From NCBI GenBank assembly GCA_013350335.1, contig CM023535.1:31652991-31716990 (forward strand): a stretch of 64,000 nucleotides of DNA, read 5' to 3'. Below are positions 51,201-56,010 of this stretch, piece by piece. This stretch comes from Chimonanthus salicifolius (lineage: Eukaryota; Streptophyta; Magnoliopsida; Laurales; Calycanthaceae). The position numbers and the translations under genes were made by a program. Below the pieces are notes generated by a model, which saw only the letters and a program-made list of their open reading frames with translations, did not search any database and was not told the DNA's origin. How positions within the stretch are numbered: position 1 is the stretch's first letter; each line of letters begins with the position of its first letter.

Positions 51201-52910
51201 AGGAGCTTGGGAAGATTTAATGTTTAAATTACTCAGTTTGAATTTCAATGATGTATTGGGAGGACTTACATTTTGGATTGTAATAACTTAGAACTTATTT
51301 GCTATGGTTTGATAATCCTTAAGTTTATTGGAATTTTTATGGTGATTGGTTTTCCTTTCCTAATGATGAGAAAAATATGAATATCATCTTATTCATATGA
51401 ATTATTCCACAAGTATTAGGAAAAGCGTGTGAAAATGTTTTAGTGGACTTAGTCCACGCACACGTAACAGTAGCCAGTTAAGGGTCGGGTTTTGGAAACG
51501 CGGACTTGACTCGCGTCGTGACGGCCTATCCTCTCTCACTTATTTTTTTTTTTAAAAAATATACTCTGATTTGTGGTAAGTGAAAAAGGGCGGGGCGTTG
51601 CAGCGGCGGTGATCATCATGGAGTAAGGCAGAGTAAACTTCATTCAGTGAAGGAAGAGGACGTTATCCCAGCAATTGGGCCTGAATGGTTCGAACTCCTG
51701 GTTGAGGCCAGCTAGTAACTCAAAAACCTGTCGACGAGAAATAAGTTGCTGATATAGAACAACATCAGCAGGTAATGCAAACTTAATTGCCTCAAGTTGA
51801 TCTAATTCGAGCCAACAGGTCCGCATCTTGGAATAATATTGAATGAGGGAGAGCTCCCCCTGGCGAAGGTGAAAAGCAGTCTGATATAACTCATAAAGCC
51901 GAGCAGAATTATCACCGTTTGAATACAAGACCTGAATGGTGTCCCAGACATCTTTGGTCGTGGGAAGTGTATAGACAGTTCCACAAACATGATCTTCCAT
52001 GGAATGAAGGAGCCGAGACTGCACCAAATAATTATGAGCTTGCTAGGTACGGTCGGAGTAGTCCTTTTTGTCCGGTTCAGGGGCAATACCATCAATAAAA
52101 TCAGATAACTGTTTGGCAGTAAGAAACATTTTAGCCGAATGGGACCATTGGAAGTAATTGATCTCATTCAATAACACAGTGGTAATCTTGCCAATATGCT
52201 GAGGGCCAGAAGAAGGCATATCAATGTAAGAAGATTCCCCAGAGGTCCTCGGTGGTTCCGTAGATGCGGCCATTATCCTAAGAAGAAACCTTTCAAGCAG
52301 TAGAATAAAAAGATAAAGGCTACAAAGAGTGCAGATGCAGCAAAACTGGCAAAAGAGCAGTGTTACAAGCTTATTCAACTAACCAAAGAAGTGATAGTGG
52401 GGTCCACCGATGAAGGATGCAGTAACTGGCATGAAGGATGAAAGCAAGAGTGGTAGGCGACACCAGCTGGGAGAGAATACTGGACCAAATGCAGAAGAAT
52501 CGAGCAGATGAAGCCAAAAAATAGGGAAAAAAACAGTCCCAGACGTTGCAGGCAGCGGATAGGAAGACCAGGAAAATGGGTCCCACCTTGGAACGAAATC
52601 CTATGTCCACCTTTGGCCTGAGATGGGCCAGGGGCGAAGCTAGTAGTGTCGAGCCGAGCTGCAAAGAGGTCAGATCCAAATGGATGGAAGTAAAAAACCT
52701 CCAACAATGGGCTTTGGTCGCGGGATGCAAAGGAGCAAAAGATGATGTAGAAAGGGGGTCCCACTATCTCCAAAACCAAACCTAGCAGCACCGATGAAAA
52801 GACCCTTGAAAAACGACAAGGGTATGGTGGGGTCATACCGGAAAAGACTTCGCCGGGAAAGAGAGGTTCGGTCGAGAAGATGGCACTGCAGAACAATTGC
52901 AGCCGTGCAG

Positions 52911-53002
<92 letters not shown>

Positions 53003-54395
53003 AAAAAGCCTTCAAATGACGAGGGAAGAAGAAGAGGTCTGCTACAAATGTCCTCTTAGATTGGAGTCAAGAGAACTCCGGAATCCCAGATGGAACAGTA
53101 AAAACAGAAACAAAATCCTCCCTTAAAGTGTCCCGAAATTCGTTGTGGCTGATACCATGTAGAAATATAGAATGAAAAATAAGAAGAGAAGATGGAGAAG
53201 ATTTCTTCTCTTTCTGTATTATATTCACTGCAATACAAATTGTGGGTATCTACATGCTTAAATAGATAATAGGGAGCCAATCATGTTGGCAGAAAATGAA
53301 AGGTATCTAATTACAACTAATTACAAGTTGACTATGCAATGTACACTGAACTTGGACACTTTCTATCTTGAGATGGGTCCTGAGTTAAGTCGGGTCCCAC
53401 AACAGGATATTTAAATTTTGATCATCTGTAATTGCTTTCTATCTTTTCAATGTTCAACCTATTGAAACGTTGGTCTGTTCAACCTTAAGTATTCCAATGA
53501 TCTAATTTTATGAAAATTCGATATCTTTTGATACATCAAATAAACCTGTAAAATTACACCATATTTTCTGCAATATCCCTAACTGACATTTATTATATAA
53601 TAACTAAAAATTAAAAAAATAAAATAATTACATCATATTCCCAATCAGTCATGGATGAATTTGGAGTGAATATTTACTGCTGAGTCTGTCCAAAAACATG
53701 CTTTGGTCGAATTTTATGTGGTCCTCCCTTGCCTTTTGAAGCCTTCATGCAATTTAGAAAGTGGAATCTTCTCTTTAGGCTTTACCCGCAGCTTCTCCTT
53801 GAGTTAAATAAGTTGAAAAATCCATGGATTGAAGGCTTGACCCATCATACTAGCTAATGAGCCAATTATTTGAATGACTTTGGCCCCAATGGAAGCCATT
53901 TTAGACCCCTTTTTGGCACCTTAAAATTCTATGAGGGTTAGTGTCAATTCCCAGACTGTCTTCACTTCTTGGCTCATTTCACTCTTAAATTCATTTTTAT
54001 TTTCTGCCTTTTGTCGACGGAAAATCATAACCTCTGGCTTGGAAAAGAGTCACCCTCGAGTTTGGAGAATCTGCACTGAAAAGGTAAACTCACTACTCCA
54101 GCCTCCCACCGTTGTTGCTTCATTTTACCGCGATAAAAAATCTTGTAGGATTTTTCTATGTTTGCTTCGATATCCTCGCTGATGGCCTCATCACCATAAC
54201 TTTTGAGAGATCCCAACAACTACTATGTCTTTGTTCAAAATAAAGCAACCTTAGGATTAGGATATTCAAATTTTGATAATCTGTAATTGCTTTCTATCTT
54301 TTTAATGTTCAACCTATTGAAACATTGGTCTGTTCACTATCTACAGATCGCCACCACGTGGGCACCGTTCCAGGAGTCCAAGGAGGAGATACTGA
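13412..54395 (+). CDS. Y14: Y14 / RBM8A, exon junction complex RNA-binding protein (4 coding exons over 41 kb)
   Basis: Y14 pairs with MAGO in the exon junction complex, which is deposited on spliced mRNA in the nucleus and acts in localisation and nonsense-mediated decay. Coding exons: 13412-13644, 14363-14499, 41246-41391, 54347-54395. Protein order: acidic N-terminus ([14 protein letters not shown]), basic linker (KKTKGRGF), a single RRM running from GWIVLVTGV (RNP2) through [16 protein letters not shown] (RNP1) to [11 protein letters not shown], then an Arg/Ser-rich tail ending RSRSPRRRY. Introns are 718, 26,746 and 12,955 nt, all GT-AG, phases 1, 0 and 2. Exon lengths sum to 565 nt, one more than a multiple of three: exon 1 contains a +1 frame discrepancy near 13490-13515. 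Length would be about 187 residues with that base ignored, close to plant homologues (about 200). Identity is certain; whether this copy makes full-length protein is not. Confidence 0.94.
14363..14499 (+). CDS. Y14: Y14 exon 2 (RRM first half)
   Basis: Acceptor ATATGACAG|CT; encodes [20 protein letters not shown] and continues through [17 protein letters not shown] to TGFVK. Donor AAG|GTATGA, phase 0. It covers RNP2 and the start of RNP1 of the RRM, with no disruption. Confidence 0.94.
14550..14599 (+). repeat. Split ~90-bp tandem repeat, copy A (continues at 17133-17177)
   Basis: TATTTCCGTGTTCCATCA through ACTTT on the left of the non-autonomous element, and ACTTTTGTTAATCC through TTGAACT on its right, together equal the uninterrupted copy at 17178-17267. 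The element therefore inserted into copy A, and copy B is an empty site. Confidence 0.8.
14600..15030 (-). repeat. 3' LTR of the non-autonomous element
   Basis: Left LTR. Contains GAGTTTGGAAGGCCACGTGA and the TTTATATAG motif also present in the right copy, and ends GGCGTGTCCTACATTA on the plus strand (terminal CATCA mutated to CATTA). Confidence 0.85.
16701..17132 (-). repeat. 5' LTR of the non-autonomous element
   Basis: Right LTR, with the same order of motifs as the left one and the end GGCGTGTCCTACATCA. A handful of substitutions separate the two copies, indicating a moderately old insertion. Confidence 0.85.
17178..17267 (+). repeat. Uninterrupted ~90-bp tandem repeat, copy B (empty site)
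   Basis: Runs from TATTTCCGTG to TTGAACT and has ACTTTTTGTAGTC where copy A carries the 2.5-kb element. It directly follows copy A. Confidence 0.8.
17295..17470 (-). mobile_element. Possible tRNA-derived SINE
   Basis: On the minus strand, GTGTAGCTCAGTTGGCT resembles a pol III box A and CAAATTCAACTC, about 50 bp further, a weak box B. No clear poly-A tail or target duplication is seen, so this could also be an old tRNA-like remnant. Confidence 0.4.
17576..19266 (+). repeat. 5' LTR of the Sirevirus-like element
   Basis: TGTTAGTGCC...ACCATTCA, 1691 bp. It has many short palindromes of the type CCGACCNNTCGG and ACCGACTTGTCGGT (17890-18430) and a CTCTATAAATATGAG box near 18460, a plausible promoter TATA element. 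It shares full-length similarity with the solo LTR at 30462-32117. Confidence 0.85.
19268..19281 (+). promoter_or_regulatory. Primer binding site of the Sirevirus-like element
   Basis: TTGGTATCAGAGCC, complementary to initiator tRNA-Met, one base after the LTR end. Confidence 0.9.
19337..20170 (+). pseudogene. Sirevirus-like gag (coiled coil plus CCHC zinc knuckle), frameshifted
   Basis: The open frame 19337-20074 encodes a C-terminal gag portion: [18 protein letters not shown], an acidic spacer, then a long coiled coil from [18 protein letters not shown] to about [12 protein letters not shown]. After a stop at 20072-20074 the frame shifts, and the nucleocapsid knuckle [14 protein letters not shown] (C-X2-C-X4-H-X4-C) follows near 20091-20132. 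The expected N-terminal capsid part of gag is absent, so the first residues near 19337 are not a genuine gag start. The product would package element RNA; this copy looks defective. Confidence 0.75.
20171..21160 (+). other. Internal non-coding region where pol would be expected
   Basis: No protease, integrase, RT or RNase H motif is found on either strand. Around 20821-20860 a GTCGATAAGATCGACCTGTCG-like stretch resembles the palindromes of the LTR. A T-rich run is at 20569-20580. Confidence 0.55.
21161..22627 (+). pseudogene. Second ORF, resembles plant 'putative transposon protein' family; two frame changes
   Basis: ATG 21161 ([11 protein letters not shown]) begins a roughly 480-residue protein in three frame segments: 21161 to about 21645, about 21650-22285, then about 22268-22624. 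Segment 1 is basic, then very acidic ([13 protein letters not shown]). Segment 2 is a globular core with [51 protein letters not shown]. Segment 3 has an acidic stretch and a coiled coil ([19 protein letters not shown]), ending DAAKL. The core recalls the Transposase_32 'putative plant transposon protein' family found in non-autonomous plant LTR elements; this is from memory and unverified. Position just upstream of the purine tracts is where Sireviruses may carry an env-like ORF. Function unknown. Confidence 0.6.
22628..23616 (+). mobile_element. 3' internal region with multiple polypurine tracts
   Basis: Non-coding stretch with repeated tracts such as ATGGGGGAGGAAAC (about 23044), ATATGGGGGAGTG (23164), ATGTGGGAGAAA (23228), ATTGGGGGAGAAAA (23284), ATAGGGGAGAAT (23342) and the terminal CAAAGGGGGGATT at 23605-23616, which abuts the 3' LTR. 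Multiple tracts of this sort are a described Sirevirus feature. Confidence 0.7.
23617..24448 (+). repeat. 3' LTR of the Sirevirus-like element (internally deleted)
   Basis: TGTTAGTACCTCGG...ACCATTCA. Compared with the 5' LTR it lacks most of the palindrome-rich middle (the join is near 23805). The CCCCT segment near its end is expanded (24356-24403). Confidence 0.85.
24356..24403 (+). repeat. CCCCT minisatellite expansion in the 3' LTR
   Basis: Where the sister LTRs read ACCTCCCCTCTAGGG, this one has about 48 bases of CCCCT/CCTTCC units. The complementary strand is a run of GGGGA units. Confidence 0.9.
24454..25089. other. Intron 2 sequence, nothing recognised
   Basis: AT-rich, non-coding on both strands apart from short chance ORFs. 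No repeat or motif I can name. Confidence 0.4.
25090..26130 (+). pseudogene. LINE remnant: RT zinc-binding and RNase H domains
   Basis: 25090-25323 encodes a reverse-transcriptase zinc-binding (zf-RVT) segment: [20 protein letters not shown], then [18 protein letters not shown] (C-X2-C...H-X4-C). After a 231-bp insertion, 25590-25700 continues with [21 protein letters not shown], the usual C-terminal end of that domain. Further right, translation in several frames gives RNase H-type pieces ([12 protein letters not shown] near 25900, [16 protein letters not shown] near 26035). Frames are broken. This is the 3' part of a plant L1-type element, sense to Y14. Confidence 0.75.
25329..25559 (+). 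mobile_element. 231-bp solo LTR inserted in the LINE
   Basis: TGTTGAGATA...TTTTCGACA, flanked by the perfect 5-bp duplication GGGGG (25324-25328 and 25560-25564). It contains CTCTATAAATATAAG near 25465-25480, a TATA-like box, and a T/C-rich 3' end as in short copia or TRIM LTRs. It interrupts the zf-RVT reading frame exactly. Confidence 0.75.
26181..26505 (+). mobile_element. LTR-like fragment
   Basis: Starts TGATGTAGGACACGC, the same start as the minus strand of the LTRs at 14600 and 16701 for the first dozen bases, then diverges. No partner LTR or target duplication found. Confidence 0.35.
26506..30240 (+). mobile_element. Gypsy solo LTR, 3.7 kb, with perfect TSD
   Basis: TGTAATGACCCGACCCG...GGGGCGTGATA, flanked by CAAAC at 26501-26505 and 30241-30245. 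No PBS or polypurine tract adjoins it, and the flanks rejoin, so it is a solo LTR left by recombination between two LTRs. A (CT)n run lies at about 27178-27214. It is sense to Y14. Confidence 0.82.
27178..27214 (+). repeat. (CT)n microsatellite
   Basis: About 18 CT units inside the solo LTR. The GAGA strand gives Arg-Glu runs in chance ORFs. Confidence 0.95.
30246..30461 (+). other. Open reading segment between two solo LTRs, not recognised
   Basis: An open frame reads [20 protein letters not shown] and on to TGGYVKEG, ending at the next insertion. It may continue at 32118 ([13 protein letters not shown] in one frame) once the solo LTR and one duplicated GAAGG are ignored. It looks like a fragment of a transposon-encoded protein, but I cannot place it. 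Confidence 0.35.
30462..32117 (+). mobile_element. Solo LTR of the Sirevirus-like family, with perfect TSD
   Basis: TGTTAGTGCCCCGACTTG...AATTTTCA, closely matching the 5' LTR at 17576-19266, including the GACCGACC/TCGGT palindromes (30780-31320) and the CTCTATAAATATGAG box near 31350. It is flanked by GAAGG at 30457-30461 and 32118-32122. It is sense to Y14. Confidence 0.87.
32123..33845 (-). mobile_element. Probable LTR-element fragment (minus)
   Basis: Read on the minus strand, TGATGCAGACATCCC near 33840 looks like an LTR start. A GAATGAATAAAATTGAAATT stretch near 32510-32530 looks like an LTR R/U5 end, followed by a GA-rich leader (32350-32430 on the plus strand). No pol domain. Boundaries are uncertain and no second LTR was found. 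Confidence 0.4.
33846..35287. other. Intron 2 sequence, nothing recognised
   Basis: No coding or repeat signal except a (CT)n run at about 34983-35005. Confidence 0.5.
35293..38472 (+). mobile_element. Gypsy solo LTR, 3.2 kb, with perfect TSD
   Basis: TGTAACACCCCGG...GGGCGTTACA, flanked by ATTTG at 35288-35292 and 38473-38477. Closely related to the LTR at 48499-51602 in the same orientation and more distantly to the 3339-6705 LTR. A tandem array of palindromes (36521-37104) lies in the middle. No internal region, hence a solo LTR, sense to Y14. Confidence 0.87.
36521..37104 (+). repeat. Array of TTCAGTCGACTGAA palindromes
   Basis: Repeating pairs of CAGCCGACTGAATC and GATTCAGTCGACTGAA separated by a few bases, each pair able to form a hairpin, with 30-60 bp spacers. 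About eight pairs. The same array is in the LTR at 49691-50214. Confidence 0.9.
38600..38815 (-). repeat. Copia 3' LTR remnant (minus)
   Basis: On the minus strand TGTTTTAAGATAATAC follows a purine-rich GAGAGGCAG and runs left with TATATATTCTC-type promoter-like sequence. It belongs to the copia tail at 38816-39260. The distal end is not defined. Confidence 0.5.
38816..39260 (-). pseudogene. Copia RNase H tail remnant
   Basis: The minus strand encodes degraded versions of the copia RNase H end: a [20 protein letters not shown] segment in one frame corresponds, allowing frame changes, to the usual [20 protein letters not shown], followed by QLASIHVYK. The element upstream of this is absent. 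Confidence 0.6.
39261..39840. other. Intron 2 sequence, microsatellite only
   Basis: A (TG)n run at about 39443-39464. No other feature recognised. Confidence 0.5.
39848..40870 (+). repeat. Threefold tandem repeat, unit about 340-350 bp
   Basis: Units begin near 39848, 40199 and 40536, each with GATTGCTCCTTTCCCACC and later CAATGCATTTTCC, GATGGTCACCTTTAGAT and GGATACTCTTGTGT-like blocks. The third unit diverges after 40868. Each unit has an ORF of about 80 codons (starts 40000, 40352; third copy altered) beginning MHFPKELVE; the protein is not recognised and one frame may simply be a decayed transposon segment. Confidence 0.85.
41246..41391 (+). CDS. Y14: Y14 exon 3 (RRM second half and start of RS tail)
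   Basis: Acceptor TTTTCAATCAG|GGG; encodes [18 protein letters not shown], then [20 protein letters not shown] and PFKRRNMRR. Donor AG|GTTTGT, phase 2. A second pyrimidine-rich acceptor (CTTTTCAG, ending 41208) lies 37 nt upstream in a near-duplicate of the same tract; using it would shift the frame. Confidence 0.94.
41478..42510 (-). pseudogene. LINE remnant (minus) with zinc-binding and RNase H domains and poly-A tail
   Basis: Minus strand, 5' to 3': a zf-RVT piece ([14 protein letters not shown] near 42340-42300, then [19 protein letters not shown] near 42160-42110), then an RNase H N-terminus ([20 protein letters not shown] near 41915-41860), then [12 protein letters not shown] near 41610, and finally a T-run at 41478-41490 on the plus strand, which is the poly-A tail. 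Frames are broken by stops. 5' truncated, as is usual for LINEs, and antisense to Y14. Confidence 0.75.
42511..43962. other. Intron 3 sequence, nothing recognised
   Basis: Only short ORFs with no family match. The part from about 43290 onward leads without a clear border into the duplicated segment. Confidence 0.4.
43963..44770 (+). repeat. Tandem duplication copy 1 (interrupted; continues at 53410-53481)
   Basis: The segment from AAGTATTCCAATGATC to AGGATTAGGATA matches 53487-54264. After the copia element, 53410-53481 (TTTAAATTTTGATCATC ... GGTCTGTTCA) matches 54265-54336. Copy 1 has about 29 extra bases near 44280 (TTGTCGGCGAATGGGCC...). Part of it (44520-44640, CTCGCCCTCGAGTTTGG) resembles the region beside a minus LTR-element purine tract. 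Confidence 0.87.
44771..45028 (-). repeat. Copia 3' LTR
   Basis: TGTAGAAATATAGAATG...GGTCCCACAACA (plus strand), 258 bp. Confidence 0.92.
45036..46453 (-). pseudogene. Copia RT and RNase H region
   Basis: The minus strand encodes copia [22 protein letters not shown], then [50 protein letters not shown] and the catalytic [16 protein letters not shown] frameshift near 45890 leads to [16 protein letters not shown] and [16 protein letters not shown]. RNase H is at 45308-45036 with [19 protein letters not shown] and [11 protein letters not shown], ending LDIFDPA. RT motifs are intact, but frame changes around 45890, 45530 and 45310 disable the polyprotein. Confidence 0.92.
46454..47942 (-). pseudogene. 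Copia integrase region
   Basis: 47942-47403: GAG-pre-integrase [18 protein letters not shown] and CQFGKHVR, then the core start [19 protein letters not shown] and [20 protein letters not shown]. 47268-46681: [20 protein letters not shown], then [20 protein letters not shown], and further downstream [20 protein letters not shown] frame change between 47400 and 47270 interrupts the core, as does another near 46690. Confidence 0.9.
47981..48498 (-). pseudogene. Copia gag C-terminus and protease
   Basis: The minus strand encodes [20 protein letters not shown], a CCHC zinc knuckle, followed by the protease active-site region [14 protein letters not shown]. Most relatives have D-S-G-A-T-D-H; the fourth residue here is D. 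The upstream gag part is separated by the solo LTR at 48499-51602. Confidence 0.87.
48499..51602 (+). mobile_element. Gypsy solo LTR inserted in the copia gag, 3.1 kb
   Basis: TGTAACACCATGG...GGGGCGTTGCA, same family and orientation as 35293-38472, with the palindrome array at 49691-50214. Flanks: GCGGT at 48494-48498; to the right GCG then GCGGT at 51606-51610, so the duplication is recognisable but has three extra bases. Removing it rejoins the copia gag (HDDHR / [11 protein letters not shown]) on the minus strand. Confidence 0.87.
49691..50214 (+). repeat. Array of TTCAGTCGACTGAA palindromes (second copy)
   Basis: About eight units pairing CAGCCGACTGAATC with GATTCAGTCGACTGAA around short loops, with spacers such as AGTATACTGGCCAAAC. 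Unit order and spacers differ from the array at 36521-37104, so the arrays evolve by gain and loss of units. Confidence 0.9.
51608..52273 (-). pseudogene. Copia gag N-terminal part
   Basis: The minus strand starts at ATG 52273 ([18 protein letters not shown]) and runs through [20 protein letters not shown] to a stop near 52043. It continues in the UBN2-type domain at 52027-51644 ([20 protein letters not shown], then [15 protein letters not shown] and [17 protein letters not shown]). A further frame change near 51645 precedes the break by the solo LTR. Confidence 0.88.
52274..53144 (-). mobile_element. Copia 5' leader with poly-A and (AT)n tract
   Basis: Non-coding leader between PBS and gag. 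It contains a run of about 30 A at 52911-52940 and about 30 AT units to 53000 (plus strand). Confidence 0.8.
52911..53000 (+). repeat. Compound A(n)-(AT)n microsatellite
   Basis: Thirty A followed by about thirty AT repeats, with very high slippage potential. Confidence 0.97.
53145..53157 (-). promoter_or_regulatory. Copia primer binding site
   Basis: Minus strand TGGTATCAGCCAC immediately after the 5' LTR, an initiator tRNA-Met type PBS with partial match. Confidence 0.85.
53158..53404 (-). repeat. Copia 5' LTR
   Basis: TGTAGAAATATAGAATG...GGTCCCACAACA (plus strand), 247 bp. Confidence 0.92.
53487..54336 (+). repeat. Tandem duplication copy 2 with empty copia site
   Basis: Matches copy 1 (43963-44770 plus 53410-53481). 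At 54260-54264 it has a single GGATA with no insertion. It ends ten bases before exon 4 of Y14, so the polypyrimidine-containing end of intron 3 is part of the repeat. Confidence 0.88.
54347..54395 (+). CDS. Y14: Y14 exon 4 (C-terminal RS tail)
   Basis: Acceptor ATCTACAG|A; completes the split codon and encodes [15 protein letters not shown] followed by TGA at 54393-54395. Only 48 coding bases plus stop bases, separated by 13 kb from exon 3. It lies 10 bp after the end of a tandemly duplicated intron segment. Confidence 0.93.
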
Positions 54396-55059
54396 TACTA
54401 TTGTGACTGGTTATTGAATGGGTTACCTGGAAATCTGGTTTTTAGATTTGAAATTCTAAGCTTGTTTCCTTTTAGGATTTGTCTGATGCTTGTCATAATA
54501 GAGCTTATGCTAATTTATACGTGGCTTGTGGTGCTGGTTCTGATCTAATCAGTTTTGCATTCTATCTCATGTATTGTTTGGGCTGTCCTGTTATGTTTCC
54601 TTTGGATGTACTCTTAATAACTGCAGAAACTTGTTGCATGCACTCTTAGTTTCTTTCATGATCTTGTAAACTTTGATTAAACATTTAAACATGCAGAATG
54701 CGGCTGCATGAATCAAGAGGACGCTACTATAACTTGAATTCTGTGTGGTGATTCTTCTAACTGTTTGAGTAACATCTAATATTCCACACTAGTAATAGAA
54801 GTCACTTCTGATTATTTGGTGGTTTTTGTAGGGACTGTTTCCTTTATTTTTAGTAGGATAGTTTTCCTGTTTTTTTTTCCTTTTCTCGTGCTTGTTTCAT
54901 TCATTTATTCCAGAGCATCAGCTTATTTTATGCCAATGTGAGGCATCGAATCCCTTCTGGCTATTATTGAACCATTCTCTTGAAGTGGTTTTCAGCAAAT
55001 ATCTTTTATAAATGTTCAATCAGTAATGCATGCATCCAATTTAATGTTCTGTACTTCTG
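54396..55059 (+). other. 3' UTR and downstream flank of Y14
   Basis: T-rich sequence after the TGA. No strict AATAAA could be assigned confidently. 54626-54728 is repeated at 57330-57447. Confidence 0.5.
54626..54728 (+). repeat. Dispersed direct repeat, copy 1
   Basis: The segment from AACTTGTTGCATGCACTCTT to CATGAATCAAGAGGACGCTACT recurs at 57330-57447 with small changes and a short extra stretch in the second copy. Confidence 0.85.
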
Positions 55060-55640
55060 TAGCTATGCTACTGTTTTTGTAAATCACAAAGTTATACATA
55101 TGGAATAAGGGGGTTTCATTAAGAGATTTTTTTCTAGGGTTTGTTTGATTGTCTACATTTACGTGAAAATTTAAGGTTTTATTGTTACATTATTTGAAAA
55201 GTTCATATCCATCATTAGTTTCAAAGACAAACTGCTAATTTAGGGTTTATTATTTTTTATTGGAAACTTCTGATGCTACTGTTGTTTTTGTAAATCACAA
55301 GTTCTACATGTGGAATAAAGGGGCTTCGGGTTTTTTAGGATTTGTTTGATTGTCTACATTTACTTGAAAATTGATGGTTTTATTGTTGCATTATTTGAAA
55401 ATTCAAATCCAACATTAGGTTCAAAGACGAACTGCTCATTTAGGGTTTATTATTATTTTTCTTGCAACCGTCTGTGGCTATGCTACTGTTTCTGCAAATC
55501 ACAAGTTCTAAATATGGAATAAGGGGACTTCATTCAGAGAGGGGCTTTTTTAGGATTTGTTTGATCGTCTACATTTACTTGAAAATTTAGGGTTTTATTT
55601 TACACTTTCAAAGACAAATGTTAATTTAGGATTTATTATT
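55060..55640 (+). repeat. Tandem repeat of about 200 bp, three units
   Basis: Units starting near 55065, 55275 and 55475 each contain GCTACTGTTTTTGTAAATCAC, TATGGAATAAGGGG, TTTGTTTGATTGTCTACATT and a TTTAGGGTTTATTATT-like end. The last unit is shortened. Non-coding. Confidence 0.85.
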
Positions 55641-55804
55641 TTTTTCTTGGAAATTGGATTGCAAATGAGGGTGACCGGTTTGTCGAATCAAGTATATTGA
55701 GGGAAGCAAAGTTTGGAGACCCAAACTGGTATCAACGAGTTCCTACAGATGACAGTACTGCATATGGTTCTTGCAGCCTCGGAGGGCAATTATATCGCGA
55801 TGGT

Positions 55805-55998
55805 CATACCCACCACTAGGGTAGCTCAACTGGTGGCGTCCTCTCTCAGGAAGGGAGAGGTCATGGGTTTGAGTCCTGGTGGCCCATACTCGGGAGCATG
55901 GGTGCGATGGCGTTCTCCCTAGGAGTTTTAAGAGGGCTATAGCCGATTCGTAAGTTGGGGTGGGTCTGAGGTTTCTCTTGGGTCTTAAAAAAAAAAAA
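55805..55998 (+). mobile_element. tRNA-derived SINE with A-tail and imperfect TSD
   Basis: Box A-like GGTAGCTCAACTGGTGG at about 55819 and box B-like GGGTTTGAGTCC at about 55864, then a body ending GGGTCTTAAAAAAAAAAAA. It is flanked by TATATCGCGATGGT (55791-55804) and TATAACGATGGT (55999-56010), an imperfect 12-14 bp target duplication. Pol III promoter boxes are visible; no acceptor stem, so it is not a functional tRNA gene. Confidence 0.75.
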
Positions 55999-56010
55999 TA
56001 TAACGATGGT

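Larger units (their letters stand above)
44771..53404 (-). mobile_element. Ty1/copia element, complete with TSD, carrying a nested gypsy solo LTR
   Basis: 3' LTR 44771-45028, purine tract (CTTGAGGGGGAGTG on the minus strand) at about 45029-45042, polyprotein 52273-45036, PBS 53145-53157, 5' LTR 53158-53404. Target duplication GGATA at 44766-44770 and 53405-53409. Without the nested 3.1-kb LTR it is about 5.5 kb, normal for copia. The two LTRs differ by roughly a dozen substitutions and one 12-bp indel over about 250 bp by eye. It is antisense to Y14. Confidence 0.93.

Noticed and set aside
45036..52273. Functional copia polyprotein
   Set aside because: Frame changes, stops and a 3.1-kb insertion in gag make it inactive.
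52794..53126. Lysine/tyrosine-isoleucine repeat protein
   Set aside because: It is a translation of the A(n)-(AT)n microsatellite in the copia leader.
55805..55998. tRNA gene
   Set aside because: Box A and B are present but there is no cloverleaf acceptor stem; the A-tail and target duplication indicate a SINE.
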